From Candidatus Stramentimicrobium fermentans (GTDB lineage: Bacteria > Atribacterota > Phoenicimicrobiia > Phoenicimicrobiales > Stramentimicrobiaceae): a DNA stretch of 5,521 nucleotides. This document shows positions 1 through 5,521 of the stretch, piece by piece (the first letter of the stretch is position 1; every line of letters begins with the position of its first letter). The notes under the pieces were generated by a model. The model searched no databases, was not told the DNA's origin, and saw nothing but the letters and a program-made list of their open reading frames with translations. Location of the stretch: NCBI GenBank assembly GCA_012520575.1, contig JAAYOB010000029.1, positions 1 through 5,521 on the forward strand. Direction: 5' to 3'. A program made the translations under genes and the position numbers.

Positions 1-2090
1 ATAAATGGACACAGTGGATGTTTTTACAACTTTATAAGCATGGGCTTGCTTATAAGAAAAAAGCAGTAGTGAATTGGTGTCCTTCCTGTGCCACTGTATT
101 AGCCAATGAGCAGGTTGTTAATGGTAACTGCGAGAGGTGCGGAGCTGGAGTGACTAAGAAGGAGCTATCGCAGTGGTTTTTTAAGATTACTGATTATGCC
201 CAGCAGCTGTTGGATGATATGCAGATTTTAGAAGAATGGCCTGAGCGGGTATTAACCATGCAAAGGAATTGGATTGGGAGGAGTGAAGGTGCATTAGTAA
301 GGTTTGCAATAGCCGGAACCAATCAGACTTTCTCGGTTTTTACCACCAGACCGGACACCCTTTATGGAGTTACTTTTTTTGTTCTTTCTCCGGAACATCC
401 TATAGTAGAGGAATTAGTTAAGGGAACCGAATATGAACCGGAAGTAATCAAATTTAAAGAGGAATTCCTGAAAGAGAATATCACTGAAAAGGATATTGCC
501 ATTGCTGAGAAAAAAGGATGTTTTACCGGTCAATATGTCATAAACCCTTTAAACAATGAAAAAATTCCTATCTGGCTGGCAAACTATGTACTAATGGAAT
601 ACGGCACCGGTATGGTTATGGGAGTACCTGCTCATGACCAGAGAGATTTTGAATTTGCCCAAAAATATGATCTGCCCATCAGGATTGTTATACAATCAGA
701 ACGCTCCGAGGAGATCCTGCAAGAAGCTTATATTGATGAAGGAATTATGGTCAATTCGGATAGATTTAACGGATTTCCCAGTGACCAGGGTAGAGAGATG
801 ATTATAAAGTACTTAGAAGAGGAAGGTTTAGGGGAAAGAGAGATTAATTATCGATTAAAAGATTGGTTAATTTCCCGGCAGCGTTACTGGGGTGCACCTA
901 TTCCAATGATTTATTGTCCTCATTGCGGTATGGTGCCTGTTCCGGAAGAAAACCTACCCGTATATCTACCCGGAGATGTTGATTTCAAACCAACCGGGCA
1001 ATCGCCATTGCTTTCCAGTAAAGAATTTTTACATACTACCTGTCCCCAGTGTGGCGGAAAGGCTACTAGGGATACTGATACTATGGATACTTTTGTCTGC
1101 TCATCCTGGTACTTCTTGCGGTTTTGTTCTCCCCATCTGACAGAGAAACCCTTTGATGAAGAAGAATTGCATTACTGGATGCCGGTAGATCAGTATATCG
1201 GAGGGGTGGAGCACGCCATTTTACATCTTCTATACTCAAGGTTTTTTGTGAAGGCACTTTATGATATGGGTTTTCTTAAGTTTAAAGAACCCTTTAAACG
1301 GCTTTTTACCCAGGGCATGGTCTGTAAAGATGGAGCGGCAATGTCTAAATCAAAAGGAAACGTAGTTACTCCGGGCCATATTTTTGAGAGATATGGTGTG
1401 GATGCCACCAGATTAATGATGCTTTTTGCCGGTCCACCGGAAATGGATATGGAATGGACGGAAAAAGGTATAGAAGGTGCCTCTCGTTTCTTAAAAAGAG
1501 TCTGGCGAATTGTTTACCATTACCGCAAATTATTTCAAGAGAAAAATCTGTCTAATAAACAGGAAAACAATTTAGTTAGTGTAGAATTTAAAAGATTGGA
1601 AAGAAAAACACAACAAACTATAAAAAAGGTAACAGAAGATATTGAAGAAAGATTTCATTTTAATACAGCCATCAGTGCTATTATGGAATTAGTCAATGAA
1701 TTATATGGGCTGAAAATTATAATAACCCAGCTGAGCGAATCTGAGAAGATGATTTTAAAGACTGCTTTAGAAAGTACCGTTAAACTATTAAGTCCGATAG
1801 TGCCTCATTTTAGCGAAGAATTGTGGCAAGGAATGGACTATAAACAGAGTCTCTATTTTGAAAAATGGCCTCAATTTGATCCTCAATTAATAAAAGAAGA
1901 AGAACTATTAATTGTAGTTCAAGTAAATGGGAAATTGCGCGATAAAGTTAAAGTTTCAGCCGGTAGTTCTGAGGAGGAAATTAAAAAAACTGTATTAGGA
2001 TTGCCGAAAACCAAAAAGTGGATAGAAGGTAAAGAGATTGATAGGATTATTTATATACCAGAGAAATTGGTAAATATTGTGGTACATTAA
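1..2090 (+). CDS. leuS: Leucyl-tRNA synthetase, 5'-truncated by the window edge
   Basis: A class Ia synthetase that charges tRNA-Leu with leucine in the cytoplasm and edits misactivated amino acids. The frame is already open at base 3 (KWTQW precedes the Met at 18), so Met-18 is internal; roughly 120-130 N-terminal residues, including the HIGH motif, lie outside. Counting Met-18 as residue 1: a four-Cys zinc module (CPSC at nt 78-89, then CERC), the CP1 editing domain with TTRPDTLYG (about 109-117) and [18 protein letters not shown] (about 196-213), [12 protein letters not shown], a second CPHC/CPQC zinc module, [14 protein letters not shown], the signature loop AMSKS (441-445; usual form KMSKS), an alpha-helical anticodon domain, and the small C-terminal domain ([11 protein letters not shown] to KLVNIVV). 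Projected full length of about 820 residues is normal. TAA stop at 2088-2090. No clear terminator follows, so partial readthrough into ssb is possible. Confidence 0.97.
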   Translation, partial: KWTQWMFLQLYKHGLAYKKKAVVNWCPSCATVLANEQVVNGNCERCGAGVTKKELSQWFFKITDYAQQLLDDMQILEEWPERVLTMQRNWIGRSEGALVRFAIAGTNQTFSVFTTRPDTLYGVTFFVLSPEHPIVEELVKGTEYEPEVIKFKEEFLKENITEKDIAIAEKKGCFTGQYVINPLNNEKIPIWLANYVLMEYGTGMVMGVPAHDQRDFEFAQKYDLPIRIVIQSERSEEILQEAYIDEGIMVNSDRFNGFPSDQGREMIIKYLEEEGLGEREINYRLKDWLISRQRYWGAPIPMIYCPHCGMVPVPEENLPVYLPGDVDFKPTGQSPLLSSKEFLHTTCPQCGGKATRDTDTMDTFVCSSWYFLRFCSPHLTEKPFDEEELHYWMPVDQYIGGVEHAILHLLYSRFFVKALYDMGFLKFKEPFKRLFTQGMVCKDGAAMSKSKGNVVTPGHIFERYGVDATRLMMLFAGPPEMDMEWTEKGIEGASRFLKRVWRIVYHYRKLFQEKNLSNKQENNLVSVEFKRLERKTQQTIKKVTEDIEERFHFNTAISAIMELVNELYGLKIIITQLSESEKMILKTALESTVKLLSPIVPHFSEELWQGMDYKQSLYFEKWPQFDPQLIKEEELLIVVQVNGKLRDKVKVSAGSSEEEIKKTVLGLPKTKKWIEGKEIDRIIYIPEKLVNIVVH

Positions 2091-2096
2091 TCCAGC

Positions 2097-2106
2097 GGAA
2101 ATTTCC
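2097..2106. repeat. Short perfect palindrome after leuS
   Basis: GGAAATTTCC is a perfect 10-base palindrome starting 7 bases after the leuS stop. As RNA it would form only a 3-bp stem and no T-tract follows, so it is not a terminator. It lies about 30 bases upstream of the candidate ssb promoter and could be a protein-binding site, but a palindrome this short can also occur by chance. Confidence 0.25.
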
Positions 2107-2133
2107 CGTATGAGTAATGGAATGATGTATCGC

Positions 2134-2163
2134 ATGAGGCGTTAAAACTTATTATGGTATAAT
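2134..2163 (+). promoter_or_regulatory. Candidate extended -10 promoter for ssb
   Basis: A perfect TATAAT at 2158-2163 is preceded by TGG (2155-2157), giving the extended -10 form TGN-TATAAT. The -35 region is poor: the best match, ATGAGG at 2134-2139, has an 18-base spacer and three of six consensus bases. An extended -10 can work with a weak -35. Start of transcription would be near 2170, leaving about 150 bases of untranslated leader before ssb. A second, weaker candidate is TTGTTG (2168-2173), 17 bases, TAAGAT (2191-2196), also with TG one base before the -10. The rest of the gap to 2320 is AT-rich with no clear signal. Confidence 0.4.
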
Positions 2164-2320
2164 TGTGTTGTTGCTATCTTTGATTTCTGTTAAGATGGAT
2201 CTTAGGAATCTCAGAATACATAACTACTTTTAAAGACAAATAAAGTTTTAATTAAATAAAAAGGATAAAGATTTAAAGAGTTAGCTATTAGAATTCTTTG
2301 TCCTTGAAAGGAGAATTAGA

Positions 2321-2794
2321 ATGGCTTCATTTGGTGATTTAAATAGCTTTGTTGGGATTGGCCGTCTAACCAGAGACCCTGAGTTGAGATATACACCGTC
2401 CGGAACGGCAGTTTGTCGGTTTGGATTAGCTATAAACCGTACTTATAAAAGCAAAGAGGGAGATAATGTAGAAGACCCTCTTTTTATCAACATTACTGTT
2501 TGGGGGAAACAAGCAGAGTTTAGCTCTCAATATTTAAAAAAAGGTAGAAGAATTGCAGTTAATGGCGAGCTTAGATCTAATAACTGGGTGGATAGGGATG
2601 GAAATAAAAGAATCAGTTTTGAAATTAACGCCCGAACTGTCCAGCTTTTAGACTATTTAAGAGATATCGAAAGTTCGACAGAAGATGAGTATTCCAATGT
2701 CGGGACTTTTAAAGATAGCAGTACAGATGAAGAGATCGCAGAAGAAGACAATTATATAGATGAGAAGGGTGATGAAGAAGATATCCCCTTCTAA
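2321..2794 (+). CDS. ssb: Single-stranded DNA-binding protein
   Basis: SSB coats single-stranded DNA during replication, recombination and repair, and recruits partner enzymes through its acidic tail. The 157-residue length is typical. Residues about 6-110 form the OB fold: GRLTRDPELRYTPSGTAV near the start, FINITVWGKQAEF with Trp-61, the KKGRRIAVNGELR strand, and Trp-89; these tryptophans fall where family members stack on DNA bases. Residues about 112-150 are a Ser/Asp/Glu-rich linker, without the Gly/Pro/Gln-rich stretch seen in many SSBs. The protein ends in EEDIPF, the conserved tip that docks partner proteins. The start is set by GAAAGGAGA at 2306-2314, six bases before ATG. It ends with tandem TAA stops (2792-2797). 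The usual neighbours rpsF and rpsR are absent; the gene stands alone between leuS and a tRNA operon. Confidence 0.97.
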   Translation: MASFGDLNSFVGIGRLTRDPELRYTPSGTAVCRFGLAINRTYKSKEGDNVEDPLFINITVWGKQAEFSSQYLKKGRRIAVNGELRSNNWVDRDGNKRISFEINARTVQLLDYLRDIESSTEDEYSNVGTFKDSSTDEEIAEEDNYIDEKGDEEDIPF

Positions 2795-2863
2795 TAAAGA
2801 ACTATCATTAGCTTGAGAGATTAAAATAAATATTATTTTTTGGATAAATTATAGATATATTTG

Positions 2864-2889
2864 AAAAACCAATCTTTTTCTTGGTTTTT
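2864..2889 (+). terminator. Intrinsic terminator of ssb
   Basis: AAAAACCAA (2864-2872) pairs perfectly with TTGGTTTTT (2881-2889) around an 8-base loop, TCTTTTTC. The five Ts of the 3' arm double as the U-tract, an A/T-rich terminator design common in low-GC bacteria. It lies 70 bases after the ssb stop and ends one base before the next -35 box. The stem is short and has only two G-C pairs, so termination may be incomplete. Confidence 0.65.
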
Positions 2890-2890
2890 A

Positions 2891-2919
2891 TAGACAAAGA
2901 AAAAAAGAGATGTTATAAT
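2891..2919 (+). promoter_or_regulatory. Strong sigma-70-type promoter of the tRNA operon
   Basis: TAGACA at 2891-2896 (five of six matches to TTGACA), an exact 17-base spacer, and a perfect TATAAT at 2914-2919. The -10 is also extended by TGT at 2911-2913. Transcription should start near 2926, about 25 bases before the first tRNA. The stretch just after the -10 contains CCTTGCGG, a locally GC-rich patch in an AT-rich region; GC-rich discriminators are a known feature of stable-RNA promoters under stringent (ppGpp) control. That form of control is inferred here, not shown. Confidence 0.85.
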
Positions 2920-2951
2920 AAACCTTGCGGTTTAGAAATGATCAAACAAGG

Positions 2952-3027
2952 GGGCGGATAGCTCAGTAGGGAGAGCACTGGTTTTACAAGCCAGGGGTCA
3001 CAGGTTCAAGCCCTGTTCCGCCCACCA
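2952..3027 (+). tRNA. tRNA-Val(UAC)
   Basis: Complete 76-base cloverleaf. The acceptor stem GGGCGGA/TCCGCCC (2952-2958 with 3017-3023) has discriminator A3024 and encoded CCA 3025-3027. The D stem is GCTC/GAGC. The anticodon stem CTGGT/GCCAG encloses loop TTTACAA, giving anticodon TAC at 2985-2987 (reads GUA and, by wobble, other GUN codons). The T arm is ACAGG-TTCAAGC-CCTGT. A35, C36 and A73 agree with known valine identity elements. It is first in the six-gene operon, 13 bases before tRNA-Asp. Confidence 0.97.
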
Positions 3028-3040
3028 TTGGTTTTTAAGT

Positions 3041-3119
3041 GGGGTCGTAGTGCAGTCCGGTCCAACACGCCTGCCTGTCACGCAGGAGAACGCGGGTTCA
3101 AATCCCGTCGGCCCCGCCA
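3041..3119 (+). tRNA. tRNA-Asp(GUC)
   Basis: 79 bases with encoded CCA (3117-3119) and discriminator G3116, the expected Asp identity base. The acceptor stem GGGGTCG/CGGCCCC contains one G-U pair. The anticodon stem CCTGC/GCAGG encloses loop CTGTCAC, giving GTC at 3077-3079. The T arm is GCGGG-TTCAAAT-CCCGT. The D arm is large: three pairs (GTG/CAC) plus a C-A mismatch at 13-22, and an 11-base loop AGTCCGGTCCA that fills the optional positions 17a, 20a and 20b. This explains the extra length; the fold is otherwise sound and I see no sign of a pseudogene. Confidence 0.95.
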
Positions 3120-3146
3120 TTTTTCTTTTATTCAAAGATAAGTTCT

Positions 3147-3222
3147 GCCGAGATAGCTCAGTCGGTAGAGCAGTGGACTGAAAATCCACGTGTCCCCAGT
3201 TCAACTCTGGGTCTCGGCACCA
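3147..3222 (+). tRNA. tRNA-Phe(GAA)
   Basis: 76-base cloverleaf. Acceptor stem GCCGAGA/TCTCGGC (3147-3153 with 3212-3218), discriminator A3219, encoded CCA 3220-3222. D stem GCTC/GAGC. Anticodon stem GTGGA/TCCAC with loop CTGAAAA, anticodon GAA at 3180-3182. T arm CCCAG-TTCAACT-CTGGG. It is close to the well-known bacterial tRNA-Phe pattern. It lies 27 bases after tRNA-Asp and 13 before tRNA-Gly. Confidence 0.97.
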
Positions 3223-3235
3223 GCCATTTTTCTTT

Positions 3236-3310
3236 GCGGAAATAGCTCAGCGGTAGAGCATCGCCTTGCCAAGGCGAGGGTCGCGGGTTCAAATCCCGTT
3301 TTCCGCTCCA
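3236..3310 (+). tRNA. tRNA-Gly(GCC)
   Basis: 75 bases. Acceptor stem GCGGAAA/TTTCCGC (3236-3242 with 3300-3306), discriminator T3307 as usual for bacterial glycine tRNAs, encoded CCA 3308-3310. D stem GCTC/GAGC. Anticodon stem TCGCC/GGCGA with loop TTGCCAA, anticodon GCC at 3268-3270 (reads GGC and GGU). The T arm carries TTCAAAT. The 34-base spacer to tRNA-Cys is the longest in the operon and contains a TATAAT with no matching -35. Confidence 0.97.
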
Positions 3311-3344
3311 TTGTCTTTATCAATTCTATAATGGCAATGATTGA

Positions 3345-3418
3345 GGCGGCATAGCCAAGCGGGAAGGCAGAGGACTGCAAATCCTTCATCCTCGGTTCAA
3401 ATCCGAGTGCCGCCTCCA
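3345..3418 (+). tRNA. tRNA-Cys(GCA)
   Basis: 74 bases. Acceptor stem GGCGGCA/TGCCGCC (3345-3351 with 3408-3414), discriminator T3415 (a major cysteine identity element), encoded CCA 3416-3418. The D stem has three pairs, GCC/GGC. The anticodon stem GAGGA/TCCTT (outer pair G-U) has loop CTGCAAA, anticodon GCA at 3377-3379. The T arm carries TTCAAAT. This is normally a single-copy tRNA, so the operon probably supplies the cell's only cysteine tRNA; that last point is inference. Confidence 0.97.
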
Positions 3419-3443
3419 ATTGTTTGAATAACTTAAATAGAAT

Positions 3444-3518
3444 GGGCGGTTAGTTCAGTGGAAGAATGCTTCCTTGACACGGAAGAGGTCACTGGTTCAA
3501 TCCCAGTACCGCCCACCA
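3444..3518 (+). tRNA. tRNA-Val(GAC)
   Basis: 75 bases. Acceptor stem GGGCGGT/ACCGCCC (3444-3450 with 3508-3514), discriminator A3515, encoded CCA 3516-3518. D stem GTTC/GAAT with a G-U pair and a 7-base loop AGTGGAA. Anticodon stem CTTCC/GGAAG with loop TTGACAC, anticodon GAC at 3476-3478 (reads GUC and GUU). T arm ACTGG-TTCAATC-CCAGT. It complements the Val(UAC) gene that opens the operon. Its 3' half is almost the same as that gene's, while the 5' half differs clearly. Confidence 0.96.
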
Positions 3519-3528
3519 CTTTTATAAT

Positions 3529-3552
3529 TTTCTTTCTTTTTAAAGAAAGAAA
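3529..3552. repeat. Perfect A/T-rich inverted repeat behind the last tRNA
   Basis: TTTCTTTCTTT (3529-3539) and AAAGAAAGAAA (3542-3552) are exact complements separated by two bases, so the RNA would form about 10 pairs around a small T/A loop. It begins 11 bases after the CCA of tRNA-Val(GAC). There is no U-tract after it; the sequence continues purine-rich to about 3567. It may be a barrier or processing site for 3' maturation of the tRNA, or part of the thrS leader. It is not a standard terminator. Confidence 0.55.
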
Positions 3553-3592
3553 TAAGAAGGGAAAAAATCTTTATAAACGACAAACAATAACA

Positions 3593-3611
3593 ATGAGTAA
3601 TAAAAACTCAT
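3593..3611 (+). promoter_or_regulatory. Candidate antiterminator hairpin in the thrS leader
   Basis: ATGAGT (3593-3598) pairs perfectly with ACTCAT (3606-3611) around a 7-base loop, AATAAAA. The ACTCAT strand is also the core of the 5' arm of the terminator that follows (3602-3612), so the two hairpins cannot form together. That is the geometry of an antiterminator. It has only six pairs, and by inspection it is weaker than the terminator, so a ligand, protein or ribosome would be needed to favour it. Function is inferred. Confidence 0.35.
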
Positions 3612-3638
3612 GTAAGTTAACGTGGGTTTTTTTGTTTT
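3602..3638 (+). terminator. Intrinsic terminator abutting thrS (candidate attenuator)
   Basis: AAAAACTCATG (3602-3612) pairs with CGTGGGTTTTT (3621-3631), an 11-pair stem with two G-U pairs around the loop TAAGTTAA. The T-tract runs from 3627 to 3638, interrupted only by G3634. This is a good rho-independent terminator. It can end the tRNA operon transcript, but the next base after the T-tract begins the thrS ribosome binding site, so every thrS transcript must pass through it unless it starts inside the hairpin. Confidence 0.75.
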
Positions 3639-3645
3639 AGGAGAG
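3639..3645 (+). promoter_or_regulatory. thrS ribosome binding site
   Basis: AGGAGAG sits six bases before the ATG at 3652 and immediately after the terminator's T-tract. It fixes the thrS start. Its contact with the terminator leaves no space for a separate thrS promoter between them. Confidence 0.85.
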
Positions 3646-3651
3646 TGTTCA

Positions 3652-5521
3652 ATGGGGGAAATTTCTATTTTTTTATGGGATGACAGAAAAGTTAATATTA
3701 ATGCAGGAGTAACCTTTTATGAGCTAATAAAACAATTTGATTCCCGATTAGCCCAGGAAGCGTTAGCTGTAAATATTAATGGTGTGAAAAAAGACCTTCT
3801 TGAAAAACCTCAAGACCAGGATAAGATTGAGGTGATTACTTATCAGAGCGAAGAAGGCAAAGAAATATTCTTTCATAGCTCTTCACATATAATGGCACAG
3901 GCGGTCCAGGAATTATATCCAGGCACCAAAATTGCCATCGGTCCGGCTATAGAAGAGGGGTTTTATTATGATTTTGATTCTGAACACACCTTCTCTCCGG
4001 AAGATTTCCCGTTGATTGAGAAAAAGATGAAAGAATTGATAAAAAGGAACCTTGCTTTTCAGAAAAAAACATTGTCGAAAGAAGAGGCAATCGATTTATT
4101 CAGAGAAAGAAAAGAGGTCTATAAGGTTGAATTACTGCAGGAAATTTCAGATAACCTGGTGACCATATACCAACAGGGTGATTTTGTAGATCTGTGCCGG
4201 GGACCCCACATCCCCTCCACTAAAAGGATAAAAGCTTTCAAATTATTGAGCGTAGCCGGTGCCTACTGGCATGGCGATGAAAAGAATAAGATGTTGCAGA
4301 GAATATATGGCATATCTTTTGATTCCAAAAATGCTTTAGAAAAGTATTTGCATTTATTAGAAGAAGCCAAAAGAAGAGACCATCGAAAGATTGGGAAAGA
4401 ACTTGATTTGTTCAGTTTTCATGAAGAGGGGGTTGGTTTCCCGTTTTTCCATCCTAAAGGCATGATAATCCGAAATCTGCTAGAAGACTATTGGCGGGAA
4501 GAGCATAGAAAAAGAGGATATCAGGAGATTAAAACACCTATCATTCTAAATAAAGCTTTATGGGTGCAATCAGGTCATTGGGACCATTATCAGGAGAATA
4601 TGTATTTTACTAAGATAGATGATGAGGATTTCGCAGTAAAACCGATGAATTGCCCGGGCGGTATCCTGGTCTACAAGAGTAGATTGCATAGTTATAAAGA
4701 GCTTCCCCTACGGATAGCAGAATTAGGATTAGTGCATCGCCATGAACTATCAGGTGTACTGCATGGATTATTTCGAGTAAGATCCTTTACGCAAGATGAT
4801 GCCCATCTTTATATGATGCCCTCCCAGATAAAGGAGGAAATACAAAATCTGATTGAATTCGAGGGCTTTTTCTACCGGACTTTCGGTTTCGAGTATGATA
4901 TTGAGTTGAGTACCAAACCGGAAAATGCAATGGGTTCTAATGAGGTATGGGATAGAGCAATAACCAATCTAAAAGATGCCCTGGATAGCAAGGGGATTGT
5001 CTATAAAATTAACGAAGGCGATGGAGCTTTTTATGGTCCTAAAATAGATTTTCATTTAAAAGATTGCTTGGGAAGAAAATGGCAATGCGGCACTATACAG
5101 CTTGATTTTCTAATGCCCGAGAATTTTGATCTCTATTATATTAATGCCCAAGGCGAAAAAGAAAGACCGGTAATGGTGCATAGGACAATTATGGGCAGCT
5201 TAGAACGTTTTATAGGTATTTTAATAGAACAATTTGCGGGAGCTTTACCTGCCTGGCTTGCTCCAATTCAGGTTAAATTATTACCTATTGCCGAACGACA
5301 TATCGAATATGGTAGAAAATTAGGGAAGATTCTCTCAGAACAGAATATCAGAGTAGAACTTGATGAGAACAATGAAAAAATTGGAGCTAAAATTAGGAAA
5401 GCAGAAATACAAAAGATTCCTTACATGTTAATTTTCGGGGACCAGGAAGTCGATAAGAAGACCGTTAATATTAGAAAACGTAGCGAAGGTGACACCGGAG
5501 ATGCTCCTCTAGAGCAATTCA
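3652..5521 (+). CDS. thrS: Threonyl-tRNA synthetase, 3' end cut by the window edge
   Basis: A class II synthetase that charges tRNA-Thr and hydrolyses mischarged Ser-tRNA-Thr. 623 complete codons are present; E. coli ThrRS has 642 residues, so about 20 are missing. Domains in order: TGS (about 1-63); N2 editing domain with HSSSH (His-75, His-79) and CRGPH (Cys-182, His-186), the complete zinc-like editing tetrad; catalytic core with motif 1 (about 264-298), the zinc ligands Cys-334 (MNCPGG), His-385 (QDDAH) and His-510 (MVHRT), motif 2 Arg-363, and motif 3 Arg-519 (GSLERF); then the anticodon-binding domain from about 535. All key residues expected from the E. coli enzyme are present at nearly the same numbers. 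ATG 3652 is chosen from its ribosome binding site and the family start. Expression probably depends on readthrough of the terminator just upstream. Confidence 0.97.
   Translation, partial: MGEISIFLWDDRKVNINAGVTFYELIKQFDSRLAQEALAVNINGVKKDLLEKPQDQDKIEVITYQSEEGKEIFFHSSSHIMAQAVQELYPGTKIAIGPAIEEGFYYDFDSEHTFSPEDFPLIEKKMKELIKRNLAFQKKTLSKEEAIDLFRERKEVYKVELLQEISDNLVTIYQQGDFVDLCRGPHIPSTKRIKAFKLLSVAGAYWHGDEKNKMLQRIYGISFDSKNALEKYLHLLEEAKRRDHRKIGKELDLFSFHEEGVGFPFFHPKGMIIRNLLEDYWREEHRKRGYQEIKTPIILNKALWVQSGHWDHYQENMYFTKIDDEDFAVKPMNCPGGILVYKSRLHSYKELPLRIAELGLVHRHELSGVLHGLFRVRSFTQDDAHLYMMPSQIKEEIQNLIEFEGFFYRTFGFEYDIELSTKPENAMGSNEVWDRAITNLKDALDSKGIVYKINEGDGAFYGPKIDFHLKDCLGRKWQCGTIQLDFLMPENFDLYYINAQGEKERPVMVHRTIMGSLERFIGILIEQFAGALPAWLAPIQVKLLPIAERHIEYGRKLGKILSEQNIRVELDENNEKIGAKIRKAEIQKIPYMLIFGDQEVDKKTVNIRKRSEGDTGDAPLEQF

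Noticed and set aside
18-20. ATG at 18 as the leuS start
   Set aside because: The frame is open to the window edge and encodes the conserved KWTQW before this Met. There is no ribosome binding site, and the HIGH-motif region must lie further upstream.
2226-2249. ACTTT/AAAGT hairpin followed by TTTT as a leuS terminator
   Set aside because: Only five pairs, one of them G-C, with an 11-base loop; too weak to call.
2998-3204. 68-codon minus-strand reading frame containing AGPTGFEPAFSC
   Set aside because: It runs antisense through tRNA-Val, tRNA-Asp and tRNA-Phe. The GFEPA-type motif is the reverse translation of the tRNA T arm (GGTTCAAATCC), a familiar source of false proteins in databases. 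No ribosome binding site or independent support.
3327-3332. TATAAT in the tRNA-Gly to tRNA-Cys spacer as an internal promoter
   Set aside because: No -35-like hexamer at 16-18 bases upstream and no extended -10; an isolated TATAAT is expected by chance in AT-rich spacers.
3201-3419. 72-codon minus-strand reading frame (ALGFEPRMKDLQS, KTGFEPATLAL)
   Set aside because: Antisense to tRNA-Cys, tRNA-Gly and the end of tRNA-Phe. It is the same T-arm artefact repeated at tRNA spacing.
3474-3501. Internal promoter in tRNA-Val(GAC): TTGACA, 16 bases, TTCAAT
   Set aside because: TTGACA is the anticodon loop and TTCAAT is the T loop, both constrained by tRNA structure. The -10 match is weak. It could serve thrS by accident but nothing else supports it.
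3458-3640. 60-codon plus-strand reading frame
   Set aside because: It starts inside tRNA-Val(GAC) and runs through the non-coding leader and terminator. There is no ribosome binding site and the composition is low-complexity.
3593-3640. 15-codon leader peptide MSNKNSCKLTWVFLF overlapping the terminator
   Set aside because: It has one Thr codon only, no Shine-Dalgarno upstream (the sequence is CAAACAATAACA), and its codons are just the terminator arms read through. A thr-type attenuator should show a run of Thr codons.
3519-3651. T-box riboswitch upstream of thrS
   Set aside because: The leader is too short, lacks the conserved T-box AGGGTGGNACCGCG element and has no specifier-loop stem I.

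Overview
This is a bacterial chromosomal window devoted almost entirely to protein synthesis. All convincing genes lie on the + strand. The synthetases are of bacterial type, Shine-Dalgarno sites are purine-rich, promoters are sigma-70-like, and all six tRNA genes encode their 3' CCA. The genes are fairly AT-rich and the intergenic DNA is very AT-rich, so this is a low-GC bacterium. I cannot name the phylum. thrS has no recognisable T-box leader, which is mildly against a typical Firmicute but does not decide it.

Layout: (1) 1-2090, the 3' five-sixths or so of leuS (leucyl-tRNA synthetase), cut by the left edge. (2) 2091-2320, an AT-rich gap with a short palindrome and a candidate extended -10 promoter. 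(3) 2321-2794, ssb (single-stranded DNA-binding protein), closed by an A/T-rich intrinsic terminator at 2864-2889. (4) A strong promoter at 2891-2919, starting two bases after that terminator, which should drive six tRNA genes: Val(UAC), Asp(GUC), Phe(GAA), Gly(GCC), Cys(GCA) and Val(GAC), between 2952 and 3518. (5) 3519-3651, a leader with an A/T hairpin, a good intrinsic terminator, and a smaller hairpin that competes with it. (6) 3652-5521, thrS (threonyl-tRNA synthetase), complete at its 5' end and lacking only a short C-terminal piece at the right edge.

The two synthetases charge tRNAs (Leu, Thr) that are not in the cluster, so the link is one of theme rather than direct pairing. The most interesting point is the thrS leader. 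The terminator's U-tract runs straight into the thrS ribosome binding site, so there is no room for a promoter after it. RNA polymerase must therefore read through this terminator to express thrS. With the competing hairpin, this looks like transcription attenuation of a kind I cannot assign to a known class. I see no mobile element, CRISPR array or obvious new multi-gene system.
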